64,000 nt of DNA from Polynucleobacter sp. 71A-WALBACH. GTDB taxonomy: Bacteria; Pseudomonadota; Gammaproteobacteria; Burkholderiales; Burkholderiaceae. The stretch spans positions 124,001 through 188,000 of the forward strand of contig NZ_JACVOP010000003.1 of the NCBI RefSeq assembly GCF_018882365.1, in the 5' to 3' direction. Positions 17,867 through 25,410 of this stretch are shown piece after piece. The stretch's first letter is position 1, and every line of letters starts with the position of its first letter. The notes below the pieces were generated by a model that had not been told where the DNA came from, ran no database searches, and saw only the letters and a program-made list of their open reading frames with translations. Made by a program: the position numbers and the translations under genes.

Positions 17867-18175
17867 TCAAGAAGCAGTTGCCTCATCAGTACGCTTGTCG
17901 CCCTTACTATCAATCCAAGTTACAGTAATCTTGTCGCCCTTAGCGCCCTTGTACTTAAAGTTCAAGAACGGATCCTTAGAAACTGCCGGGCCAAATTGAC
18001 CATTCAATACATCTTTGCCATTAGCTTTTACGTTGATTGTGCTAATAAACCAAGCTGGAATTGTCTTACCGGAAGCATCTTTACGCTGACCAGATTCCAT
18101 ATCATGTTTCATCAAAATTTTTACGTCTACAGTACCGCCATTTTCAGCAGCTCTTACGCGCATTGGATCAGCCAT
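17867..18175 (-). CDS. soxZ: thiosulfate oxidation carrier complex protein SoxZ
   Basis: A 102-residue partner of SoxY; SoxYZ carries the sulfur intermediates in the periplasm. It begins DPMRVRAAENGGTVDVKILMKHDMESG, the canonical SoxZ opening, and lacks a signal peptide as expected because it is exported as a complex with Tat-targeted SoxY. It lies 56 bp after soxY and 55 bp before soxA. Confidence 0.96.
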   Translation of the reverse strand: MADPMRVRAAENGGTVDVKILMKHDMESGQRKDASGKTIPAWFISTINVKANGKDVLNGQFGPAVSKDPFLNFKYKGAKGDKITVTWIDSKGDKRTDEATAS

Positions 18176-18231
18176 TTTGTTCCTCTTTTATTCTGTATAT
18201 AAATATATTGTGTTTATCGCTTGCCTTGGAA

Positions 18232-18684
18232 TTAACCGCCGCAACCACCAAGCGTTACTTTGACTTCTTTAACAGCCATATTCCACTTGCCATCAGCTTT
18301 CACTAAGGCGTAAACATTCGATGTTTGACCCATCTTGATGCGGGTAGTTACAAAAGAGTCAGTGCCTGCTGGAATGAAGAATTGAGCAGCCAATGCACTC
18401 GGATTCTTTTCAACCAAAATAGCCATTTGTTCAGCTTTTAGCGTTGTGACGATGCCGACTGGCACTACTGCACCGTTTTCAGCAATATCAGGAGCATTCA
18501 AAGTAACCGCAGAGGATTTGTCTGGGGTACCAGCACCAAGGATTTTAAAAACGTCATCCAAGCTTTTGCCCTCGAATGCCGCCTTGTTCCACTCCTGTGC
18601 TTGCGCTACACTAATAAGCCCGGTTGAGGCCATCAGACCGAATACTGCTGAATATTTCAATAGACTGCGACGCTGTTGATTCAT
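18232..18684 (-). CDS. soxY: thiosulfate oxidation carrier protein SoxY
   Basis: Carrier to which sulfur substrates are covalently attached. The 150-residue protein ends in the hallmark GGCGG with Cys148 as swinging-arm residue. The N-terminus QQRRSLLKYSAVFGLMAS is a Tat-type signal with cleavage near AQA29. The gap of 78 bp before it is the largest within the soxCDYZAX block and could hold an internal promoter, although I see no clear hexamers. Confidence 0.97.
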   Translation of the reverse strand: MNQQRRSLLKYSAVFGLMASTGLISVAQAQEWNKAAFEGKSLDDVFKILGAGTPDKSSAVTLNAPDIAENGAVVPVGIVTTLKAEQMAILVEKNPSALAAQFFIPAGTDSFVTTRIKMGQTSNVYALVKADGKWNMAVKEVKVTLGGCGG

Positions 18685-18762
18685 AAAAACTCCTTTAATA
18701 ATCTTTACCTACAAACATAAGCTATTTTGCTTCAAATCCCTCAATGAACAAGCCAATTTAAA

Positions 18763-19842
18763 TCATTTTCCGCCAGATAGCATCCAAGATACCAAAGTCT
18801 TGCGATCTTCATCCGAAAGCTGCGCCTGGGGCGGCATGGGGATGGAACCCCACACTCCAGCACCACCCGCTTTGACCTTGGCCATTAGCTTATCCAAGGC
18901 GCCACTTTGACCCTCATATTTCTTGGCAATATCCGCAATCGACGGTCCAACAAGCTTGGTATTTTGAGCATGACAGGCTGAGCAGTTTTCATTTTTAAAC
19001 AATACTGCAGGGCCTTTGGTACTTGCTGAATGCGTATCAGCCGCATGAGCCAAGCCTACGCCTGAGCTGCCAGGTAATTCTTTAAGCGGGGGTTTAGTAG
19101 TATCTGCACCGCGATATGGGCCATACATACGATTTTGCTCTGCAATATTGTTATGCGCATTTCTAGCGAAATCGGGTAGCGTCGATCCAATTTGGACAAA
19201 TGGTACACAGTTATGCATACAGGCATTGCCATTCACATCAGGCTTGCCAGTCACACTCCAGAAACCATGTTTAGTAGTCATGCCATTACGGTTCGGCATT
19301 TTGACTTCAGCAATATTGGTATTGCTCAGCACAAAATCATCGGGAACTATTTCTCCGAGACTCAAGATGAAGGCTACCAAAGCATAGGTATCGTCAGGGG
19401 TAAGAGATCTTGGTGCATTCCATGGCATGGCACGATAGATGTAATCCCACAGTGTTGATACTGTAGGTACCTTCATTAAGGTGGTTCGTTGCGGCTGCTT
19501 CATATCTTTGAGTGAAGCAACGCGACCAGTGTTGATATCGTCTTTAGTTGTACCTCCAGCGATAGGAGTAAAGATTTCGTTAGACTCACCAAAGGTGCCG
19601 TGGCAACTTGCACACTTGGCCTCCCAAATGACTTGCCCCTGCTCAACTGAGCCCGAACCTTTTGGCAGGCCTTTAAAGTCAGGACGCACATCAATATCCC
19701 ATGCCGCAACTTCTGCAGGGGTTGCTGTTCTGCCAATGCCTGGGAATTTTGCTGAACTGGGTTGGGCAAATGATAGCTGCGCACCAATAGCGAGGAATGC
19801 TACAAATCCTAAGCGAGTAGAGAATTTATCCAACTTGAACAT
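18763..19842 (-). CDS. soxD: diheme cytochrome c SoxD of sulfur dehydrogenase
   Basis: Electron-accepting subunit of SoxCD. The 359-residue protein has a signal peptide (to about 26, SFA) and two heme sites, C77-A-S-C80-H81 and C287-S-A-C290-H291. An extra cysteine pair, Cys208 and Cys212 (ACMHNC), lies between the domains. The ATG lies 17 bp inside the end of soxC, indicating translational coupling of the subunits. Confidence 0.94.
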   Translation of the reverse strand: MFKLDKFSTRLGFVAFLAIGAQLSFAQPSSAKFPGIGRTATPAEVAAWDIDVRPDFKGLPKGSGSVEQGQVIWEAKCASCHGTFGESNEIFTPIAGGTTKDDINTGRVASLKDMKQPQRTTLMKVPTVSTLWDYIYRAMPWNAPRSLTPDDTYALVAFILSLGEIVPDDFVLSNTNIAEVKMPNRNGMTTKHGFWSVTGKPDVNGNACMHNCVPFVQIGSTLPDFARNAHNNIAEQNRMYGPYRGADTTKPPLKELPGSSGVGLAHAADTHSASTKGPAVLFKNENCSACHAQNTKLVGPSIADIAKKYEGQSGALDKLMAKVKAGGAGVWGSIPMPPQAQLSDEDRKTLVSWMLSGGK

Positions 19843-21226
19843 TACTCACCTCGCCGTTTGAATCCAACTTCCACGATTGAATTGCATTGTTGTGATAAAT
19901 CGATCGAGTACCGCGAACATTGCGCAGAGTCTTGATTGATGGCTGAATGTAGCCCGTGTCATCCATTGCTCTCGATTGCATGATCGCCGGGGAGCCATCC
20001 CAAATCCAATCAATATTGAAGCGGGTAATGGACTTAGTTAAAACTGGTGTTTCAAGACGAGCTGTGCGCCAGTTATTGCCGCCATCAAAAGAGACATCAA
20101 CACGTGTAATTTTTCCACGACCAGACCAAGCCATACCACTGACGTTATAGAAACCTTTATCCAACAGTTGCTGACCACCAGATGGAGTGGTAATAACAGA
20201 TTTGCATTCTTGGATAGATGCATATTGGCGATGATCGCCGTTAGGCATGAGCTCGATGTAATGAACTGCCTCATCTTTTGCATTCCATGGCGCATCTCCG
20301 ACCTCTAAACGACGCAACCACTTCACCCAACTAACGCCCTGAACGCCAGGAACTACTAAGCGCAAAGGAAATCCATTTTCAGGGCGTAACATCTCGCCAT
20401 TCATGGACCAGGCAACAATAGTGTCATTGAGGCAACTTTCAAGGTTAATGGTGCGGGTCATACCCGAACCATCTCCGCCTTCAGCCAGCATGAACTTGCC
20501 TTTTTTGAGATCAGCACCACACTCCTCAAGCAATACCTTTAAAGGTACACCGGTAAACTCACAGCATGAAAGCATGCCATGGGTATATTGAACTGTAGGA
20601 ACAGCCACGTTGCCCCACTCTAATCCAGTGTTAGCACCACACTCAATAAAGTGCGTACGAGAAACTGAAGGCAAGCGTATCAAATCATTCATAGTGAAAA
20701 CACGTGGATTTTTCACTAAACCATTTACCATCAAGCGATGTGTTTCAGGATTGATGTTGTACCAACCTTGGTGATGACGTTCAAAATGCAATCCATTCGG
20801 AGTGATGGTTCCGAATAATCCTTGTAGGGGTGTGAAGGCAACAGAAGCAGCTGAAACTCGTGTTAAACCAGGAGACTCACGACGAATCAGGTTTGATTCA
20901 TAAATAGATGGCACGCCATACGGCATAGTTGCCACGTTCTTACCTAAGGTAGTCTGCCATTCTTGTTTTTCCAAAATAGCTGGATCACCTTCACCTGTCG
21001 CCATAGCAAGTGGCGCCACTAGGCCAGCCGTCGCCCCACCTAGAGCGGACATAAACCCCTTGCGCAAGAAACCGCGACGGTTTTCATCAAGACCGTTAGC
21101 ATTGATATCGGCAATGAGCTCCTGGGAAATAAAATGTTCAGGCGCCTTAACTAGGCGAGCTCGATTAACCGGCTTTTCGATAGCACCGATGTCCTGTGTG
21201 CTGATCTCAATTTGTTTTTTGGTCAT
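19826..21226 (-). CDS. soxC: sulfane dehydrogenase molybdoenzyme subunit SoxC
   Basis: Molybdopterin subunit of SoxCD, which oxidises the SoxY-bound sulfane sulfur by six electrons. The 466-residue protein belongs to the sulfite-oxidase family; the molybdenum ligand is Cys196 in HFIECGANTGLEW. The Tat motif RRGFLRKGF starts only at residue 50, after an unusually long acidic/basic N-region. A C-terminal Mo-co dimerisation domain follows (ITRVDVSFDGGNNWRTA). Presence of soxC means thiosulfate could be taken to sulfate without sulfur globules. Confidence 0.96.
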   Translation of the reverse strand: MTKKQIEISTQDIGAIEKPVNRARLVKAPEHFISQELIADINANGLDENRRGFLRKGFMSALGGATAGLVAPLAMATGEGDPAILEKQEWQTTLGKNVATMPYGVPSIYESNLIRRESPGLTRVSAASVAFTPLQGLFGTITPNGLHFERHHQGWYNINPETHRLMVNGLVKNPRVFTMNDLIRLPSVSRTHFIECGANTGLEWGNVAVPTVQYTHGMLSCCEFTGVPLKVLLEECGADLKKGKFMLAEGGDGSGMTRTINLESCLNDTIVAWSMNGEMLRPENGFPLRLVVPGVQGVSWVKWLRRLEVGDAPWNAKDEAVHYIELMPNGDHRQYASIQECKSVITTPSGGQQLLDKGFYNVSGMAWSGRGKITRVDVSFDGGNNWRTARLETPVLTKSITRFNIDWIWDGSPAIMQSRAMDDTGYIQPSIKTLRNVRGTRSIYHNNAIQSWKLDSNGEVSNVQVG

Positions 21227-21261
21227 GTGATCTTTACTTTAATGAATAGATGCCTCAAAAC

Positions 21262-21597
21262 TTAATGCATACTCTCTGCAATCTTCGCGCAAACTGTTTG
21301 GCACATCTCGACAGTTGCGTTATCAGCAATAGAGTAAAAAACAGTCGTACCTTCTTTGCGTCTAAGCAAGATTCCAGCTTTGTGGAGAGCTGAAAGATGA
21401 CGAGAAACATTGGCCTGGCTAGAACCGCATAACTCAAGCACTTCAGATACTGACTTTTCCCCGCTACATATGGCATACATGATGCGCAAACGCGATGGCT
21501 CCGATAGTACGTTGAAATATTCAGCTACCCGAGCGAATACCTTTTCCATTGATTCTGGGGATAGCTTTTTTGTGGCGTTTGCGAATTTAGAGCTCAT
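21262..21597 (-). CDS. ArsR/SmtB-family regulator of the sox operon
   Basis: A 111-residue winged-helix repressor. The recognition helix region is SSQANVSRHLSALHKAGIL and the wing RRKEGTTVFYSI. Cysteines are at 44, 57, 99 and 103. ArsR proteins of the SoxR/SqrR/BigR type sense sulfane sulfur through a dithiol; here Cys44 is shifted relative to the usual helix-2 cysteine (Tyr41 aligns there), so the sensor pair may differ. It is the first gene of the sox operon, 35 bp before soxC, and has a palindrome in front. Confidence 0.9.
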   Translation of the reverse strand: MSSKFANATKKLSPESMEKVFARVAEYFNVLSEPSRLRIMYAICSGEKSVSEVLELCGSSQANVSRHLSALHKAGILLRRKEGTTVFYSIADNATVEMCQTVCAKIAESMH

Positions 21598-21618
21598 GAT
21601 TTAAGGCATCAAGATGTT

Positions 21619-21638
21619 ATATGCGTATATGTGCATAT
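21619..21638. promoter_or_regulatory. probable operator of the sox ArsR regulator
   Basis: Arms ATATGC and GCATAT form a perfect inverted repeat over an 8-bp, itself nearly symmetrical, centre (GTATATGT). The site is 21 bp in front of the regulator and about 70 bp before modB. AT-rich 12-2-12-like palindromes of this kind are typical ArsR-family sites. Binding is inferred from position and symmetry. Confidence 0.6.
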
Positions 21639-21707
21639 TTAACACTTCAATACCAGCTCCTCATATAGAGAGTTACCCTAGGCATAACAACCAATACAAT
21701 GAAATGA

Positions 21708-22361
21708 ATGGATATTGACGCAATATTGCTCTCTTTAAAGCTGGCCTTTTGGACCATGGCACTGATATTGCCCTTTGGTGTTTGGGTTGCACACAAGCTG
21801 GCAACACTACGCGGAAGCCGCCCCTGGGTTGAGGCGGTATTGGCATTGCCCTTAGTCCTCCCCCCAACCGTACTGGGCTATTACTTTTTACTTTCATTTG
21901 GAAATACCAGCATCTTAGGCATTCCTCTCGTCTTTTCATTTACGGGAATCTTGCTGGCCTCCTTGATTGTGAATGTCCCATTTGCAATTCAGCCTATTCA
22001 GAGGGCCTTTGAGGCCATTAATCCCGAAATCAGGGAAGCTGCCCAAGTGAGTGGTTTGAGTAATTGGCAAATCTTTCGCTTAATAGATCTGCCGCTGGCT
22101 TGGCGAGGCATTACCAGTGCGGCTGCACTCACTTTTGCCCATACTCTGGGTGAGTTTGGTGTCGTCCTCATGGTTGGCGGTGCAATCCCAGGGGAAACCA
22201 AAACAGTATCCATATCGATCTATGACAAAGTTCAGAGCTTCGATACTGCTGGAGCTGGGTCACTCTCCCTGCTACTGCTTGGCATCTCCTTAGTGGCCAT
22301 TGCTATTTCCTATGGCTTATTTGGACGAGCCACGCTCGTTAGTCAGAGGGGCAGAGCATAG
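21708..22361 (+). CDS. modB: molybdate ABC transporter permease ModB
   Basis: A 217-residue inner-membrane permease with about five helices. The EAA loop, INPEIREAAQVSGLSNWQIFRLIDLPL, is typical, and THTLGEFG-type motif (here FAHTLGEFGVVLMVGG) is specific to ModB. It is divergent from the sox regulator. No modA (periplasmic binding protein) lies between them; 110 bp separate the two starts. Molybdate import would serve SoxC. Confidence 0.94.
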   Translation: MDIDAILLSLKLAFWTMALILPFGVWVAHKLATLRGSRPWVEAVLALPLVLPPTVLGYYFLLSFGNTSILGIPLVFSFTGILLASLIVNVPFAIQPIQRAFEAINPEIREAAQVSGLSNWQIFRLIDLPLAWRGITSAAALTFAHTLGEFGVVLMVGGAIPGETKTVSISIYDKVQSFDTAGAGSLSLLLLGISLVAIAISYGLFGRATLVSQRGRA

Positions 22362-23482
22362 TGTTAAAACTTAGACTTATCCAGAGCTTGCCTATGCCTA
22401 TCCAAATCAATTTGGAATGCGCGCCTGGTGAGTTACATGCCCTAGTGGGGCCGTCAGGCAGTGGAAAAACAACCGTACTAAGAACTATCGCCGGATTAAG
22501 AAATCCTAGCGCTGGAAAAATTGAGTGCGATACAGAAATCTGGTTTGAGGCTGAGGAATTCGGCGGCACAAGCAAATCGCTTTCTGCAGCTCAGCGCTCT
22601 TGCGGCTTTCTATTTCAACAGTACGCCCTTTTCCCTCACCTTACCGCGCTAGAGAATGTTTGTATTCCACTACAGAATTCAGGCCTCAATACGAATGGAC
22701 GCAAGGCAATTGCATTTGAGTGGCTAAAAAAAATGGAGATTTCCGAACTGGGGGATCGCATGCCACATCAGTTGTCGGGTGGACAGCAGCAACGGGTTGC
22801 GCTTGCTAGGGCGCTCGCACGAAAACCTAAGGTACTTTTACTTGATGAGCCCTTCTCCGCCATTGATACCCCAACACGACAAAGCCTCTATAAGACATTG
22901 GCAGATCTGAGGAAAGATTTAAATATCCCGATTCTTCTGGTAACTCATGACTTGAGAGAGGCTGATTTACTAGCCGATCGAATTACCGTAATTGATCAAG
23001 GTATAGGCCTACAAACCGCTACCCCGCAGACCTTATTTCAAAAACCTCGAAATTCTAGGGTTGCTGAATTAGTGGGAATAAGCAATATGTTTCATGGCAT
23101 CTTTGATTCTGGGAGTCTTACTTGGGATGGCTGCCAGCACATATTCTCCGTGGCTGATAAGGGCAAGATTCCTCCCAATATGCGCGTTGCTTGGGTCATT
23201 CCACAAAATGGTCTAAGCGTCCATGCCAACCCTTCTGATATCAGCGTTTGTGCCACAGTGGAAAAAGTGAGTAGCTTAGGACAAATCGCAGTCATTGAGT
23301 TTCGAATTGAAAACAGTTCGAATACGATTGAATGGGAGGCATCAGCCGCAGAAGTGAAGCGACTGCAAATTGAAGTTGACAAGTTAATGCACATTGAATT
23401 AGATGGTGATCAAATTCATATCATGCCATTACGGCCTATCAATGATCCCCGTAGATTCCAAGAATCCACAATACCTAATTAA
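22361..23482 (+). CDS. modC: molybdate ABC transporter ATP-binding protein ModC
   Basis: A 373-residue ATPase with Walker A GPSGSGKTT (30-38), Q-loop FLFQQYALFPH, signature LSGGQQQR, Walker B LLLDEPFSAID and switch THDLREADLL. The last ~100 residues are a divergent TOBE-like regulatory domain. The GTG start overlaps the last base of the modB stop (TAG/GTG). The 3' end overlaps the opposing methyltransferase gene by 8 bp. Confidence 0.93.
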   Translation: MLKLRLIQSLPMPIQINLECAPGELHALVGPSGSGKTTVLRTIAGLRNPSAGKIECDTEIWFEAEEFGGTSKSLSAAQRSCGFLFQQYALFPHLTALENVCIPLQNSGLNTNGRKAIAFEWLKKMEISELGDRMPHQLSGGQQQRVALARALARKPKVLLLDEPFSAIDTPTRQSLYKTLADLRKDLNIPILLVTHDLREADLLADRITVIDQGIGLQTATPQTLFQKPRNSRVAELVGISNMFHGIFDSGSLTWDGCQHIFSVADKGKIPPNMRVAWVIPQNGLSVHANPSDISVCATVEKVSSLGQIAVIEFRIENSSNTIEWEASAAEVKRLQIEVDKLMHIELDGDQIHIMPLRPINDPRRFQESTIPN

Positions 23483-24098
23483 TTTTTTTAGCTACCATTC
23501 CAAGCAAGGCTGACATGCCAGCATGGCGGGCGCCCTCTGACAATTCTTTTTCATAGCACTGTAAATCTAGAATCTCAAATCCCGGAGTTAGTTCACGAAT
23601 TAACTCCTCGGTATACAAGTGCTCAATTAGTGATGGACCACCAGTTTTGTATTCCAACTGCTTCGGCGTATACCCCTGAAGGATAAATAAGCCGCCAGGT
23701 TTCAGGGTTTGACGAACCTGGTTAAAAATCCGAACACGCATTTCTGGATCGGCAAACTGAATAAAGATTCCTATTGCCGCATCAAAGGTATTGGGCTGCC
23801 ACTCGAAACTGTCCGTGTCAGAGAGGCTATATTGGATATTGACCTGATTTTCTTTGGCAAAATGATTGGCCTTAGTAAGCGCGATGTCAGAGACATCAAA
23901 GCCAGTAACGCGCATTCCCTGCTTTGCTAGCCATACACCATTGCGCCCTTCTCCATCGGCAATACAGAGAACAGAAGAGTTGGGCTTTAGATGCTGGGGG
24001 GCTTGCGCAACAAGATACTCATTTGGCTCTTTACCAAAGATGAACTCTTCTTTATCAAATCGTTCATTCCAGAACTGGGTAGCATCAGTAAAGCTCAT
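23475..24098 (-). CDS. class I SAM-dependent methyltransferase (TehB-like)
   Basis: A 207-residue cytoplasmic methyltransferase. The N-terminus FWNERFDKEEFIFGKEPNEYL is characteristic of the small TehB/thiol-methyltransferase-like group. Motif I is CIADGEGRNGVWLAKQG, followed by VTGFDVSDIAL and LKPGGLFILQGY. The substrate cannot be named; tellurite or thiol methylation is only a family suggestion. It lies 34 bp after metZ on the same strand. Confidence 0.85.
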   Translation of the reverse strand: MSFTDATQFWNERFDKEEFIFGKEPNEYLVAQAPQHLKPNSSVLCIADGEGRNGVWLAKQGMRVTGFDVSDIALTKANHFAKENQVNIQYSLSDTDSFEWQPNTFDAAIGIFIQFADPEMRVRIFNQVRQTLKPGGLFILQGYTPKQLEYKTGGPSLIEHLYTEELIRELTPGFEILDLQCYEKELSEGARHAGMSALLGMVAKKIN

Positions 24099-24132
24099 TG
24101 GATAACTTGCCTCAGGTTAATTAAATAATGAA

Positions 24133-25341
24133 TTACTTTTTCAAACCACCAATGAGATCATTTTTTAAATCAACTACATTCTCCAAACCAACCGCAATGC
24201 GAACCAGGCCATCAGTAATACCAGCAGCTTTACGGGCCTCTGGACTGACTCGGCAATGGGTCGTTGTCGCAGGATTGGTAATGGTTGTACGCGTATCACC
24301 TAAGTTAGCGGTGATAGAGCAAAGCTTAGTTTGATTAATCAGCTTGAATGCAGCTTTCTTACCACCCTTTAGGGTGAAAGATAAGATTGCGCCACCGGCC
24401 TTTTGTTGGCGCTTAGCCAACGCATGTTGAGGGTGAGACTTCAGGCCTGGATGGTAAACACGGTCTACCCCAGGCTGCTTTTCTAGCCATTCAGCAATTG
24501 CTAGAGCATTTGCACTCTGTTGCTTCATACGCAACTCTAGAGTCTCCAAGCCTTTTAGGAATACCCAAGCATTGAATGCTGAAAGCGTAGGACCAGCAGT
24601 TCGCACATAAGGAAATACTTTGCCCATGATGAAATCATTGCTTCCCACAATGGCGCCACCAACCACACGTCCCTGTCCATCTAAATATTTGGTCGCAGAA
24701 TGAATCACGACATCAGCTCCCAAGGCGAGAGGCTTTTGTAAAGCAGGCGTACAAAAACAGTTATCAACCGCAAAAAGAACCTTCGCTTTTTTAGCTATCT
24801 TGGAGATGGCTTTGATATCTGCAATCTCGGTCAATGGATTCGATGGTGTTTCCAAATAAAACAATTTAGTGTTTTCTTGGACGGCATCCTGCCAAGCCTT
24901 AGTGTTCGACAAATCCACATAGGTAGTGGTGATGCCGAAACGGCCCAAAATATTGCTGAACAATTGAATGGTCGCACCAAAAACAGAGCGAGAGCAAACC
25001 ACATGATCGCCTGCCTGCAAGTGAGACATCGCCATTGTCAAAATAGCAGCCATGCCAGAAGAAGTCGCAATGCAAGCCTCACCGCCCTCTAAAGCGGCCA
25101 GGCGATCCTGAAACATGCTTACTGTTGGATTGGTGAAGCGGGAATAAATGAAGCCCTGATCTGCGTGAGCAAAACCATCAGCCGCTAACTCAGCGCTATC
25201 GAAGCAAAAGCTAGAGGTCAGGAACATCGCCTCTGAATGCTCTTGATATTCAGCAGTACGACGAGTGCCAGCACGAACCGCTAAGGTTTCAAGTGCAAGC
25301 TTTGAGAAATCAGGTTTTTTACGTGTGGTTGTGCTCTTCAT
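24133..25341 (-). CDS. metZ: O-succinylhomoserine sulfhydrylase
   Basis: PLP enzyme making homocysteine directly from O-succinylhomoserine and sulfide. The 402-residue Cys/Met-metabolism enzyme has LALETLAVRAG near the start, the PLP lysine in IHSATKYLDGQGRVVGG and TITNPATTTHCRVSPEARK near the end. Downstream of purF as in other Burkholderiales. Cystathionine gamma-synthase is the main alternative, but this gene order is the metZ one. Confidence 0.92.
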   Translation of the reverse strand: MKSTTTRKKPDFSKLALETLAVRAGTRRTAEYQEHSEAMFLTSSFCFDSAELAADGFAHADQGFIYSRFTNPTVSMFQDRLAALEGGEACIATSSGMAAILTMAMSHLQAGDHVVCSRSVFGATIQLFSNILGRFGITTTYVDLSNTKAWQDAVQENTKLFYLETPSNPLTEIADIKAISKIAKKAKVLFAVDNCFCTPALQKPLALGADVVIHSATKYLDGQGRVVGGAIVGSNDFIMGKVFPYVRTAGPTLSAFNAWVFLKGLETLELRMKQQSANALAIAEWLEKQPGVDRVYHPGLKSHPQHALAKRQQKAGGAILSFTLKGGKKAAFKLINQTKLCSITANLGDTRTTITNPATTTHCRVSPEARKAAGITDGLVRIAVGLENVVDLKNDLIGGLKK

Positions 25342-25372
25342 ACCGCTATTTTGACACCGAATCGGAGAATTG

Positions 25373-25394
25373 CCTCAGACAGTAGCGCCTGAGG
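25373..25394. repeat. inverted repeat between purF and metZ
   Basis: Arms CCTCAG and CTGAGG with a 10-nt loop lie in the 69-bp gap before metZ. No T-run follows on either strand, so it is not a standard terminator. It may be an mRNA hairpin or a regulator site for metZ. Confidence 0.3.
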
Positions 25395-25410
25395 AACCCT
25401 ATCGTTGTTT

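Noticed and set aside
8803..21597. The sox cluster as a recently acquired genomic island
   Set aside because: No tRNA, integrase, IS or direct repeats flank it, and base and codon use look like the neighbours.
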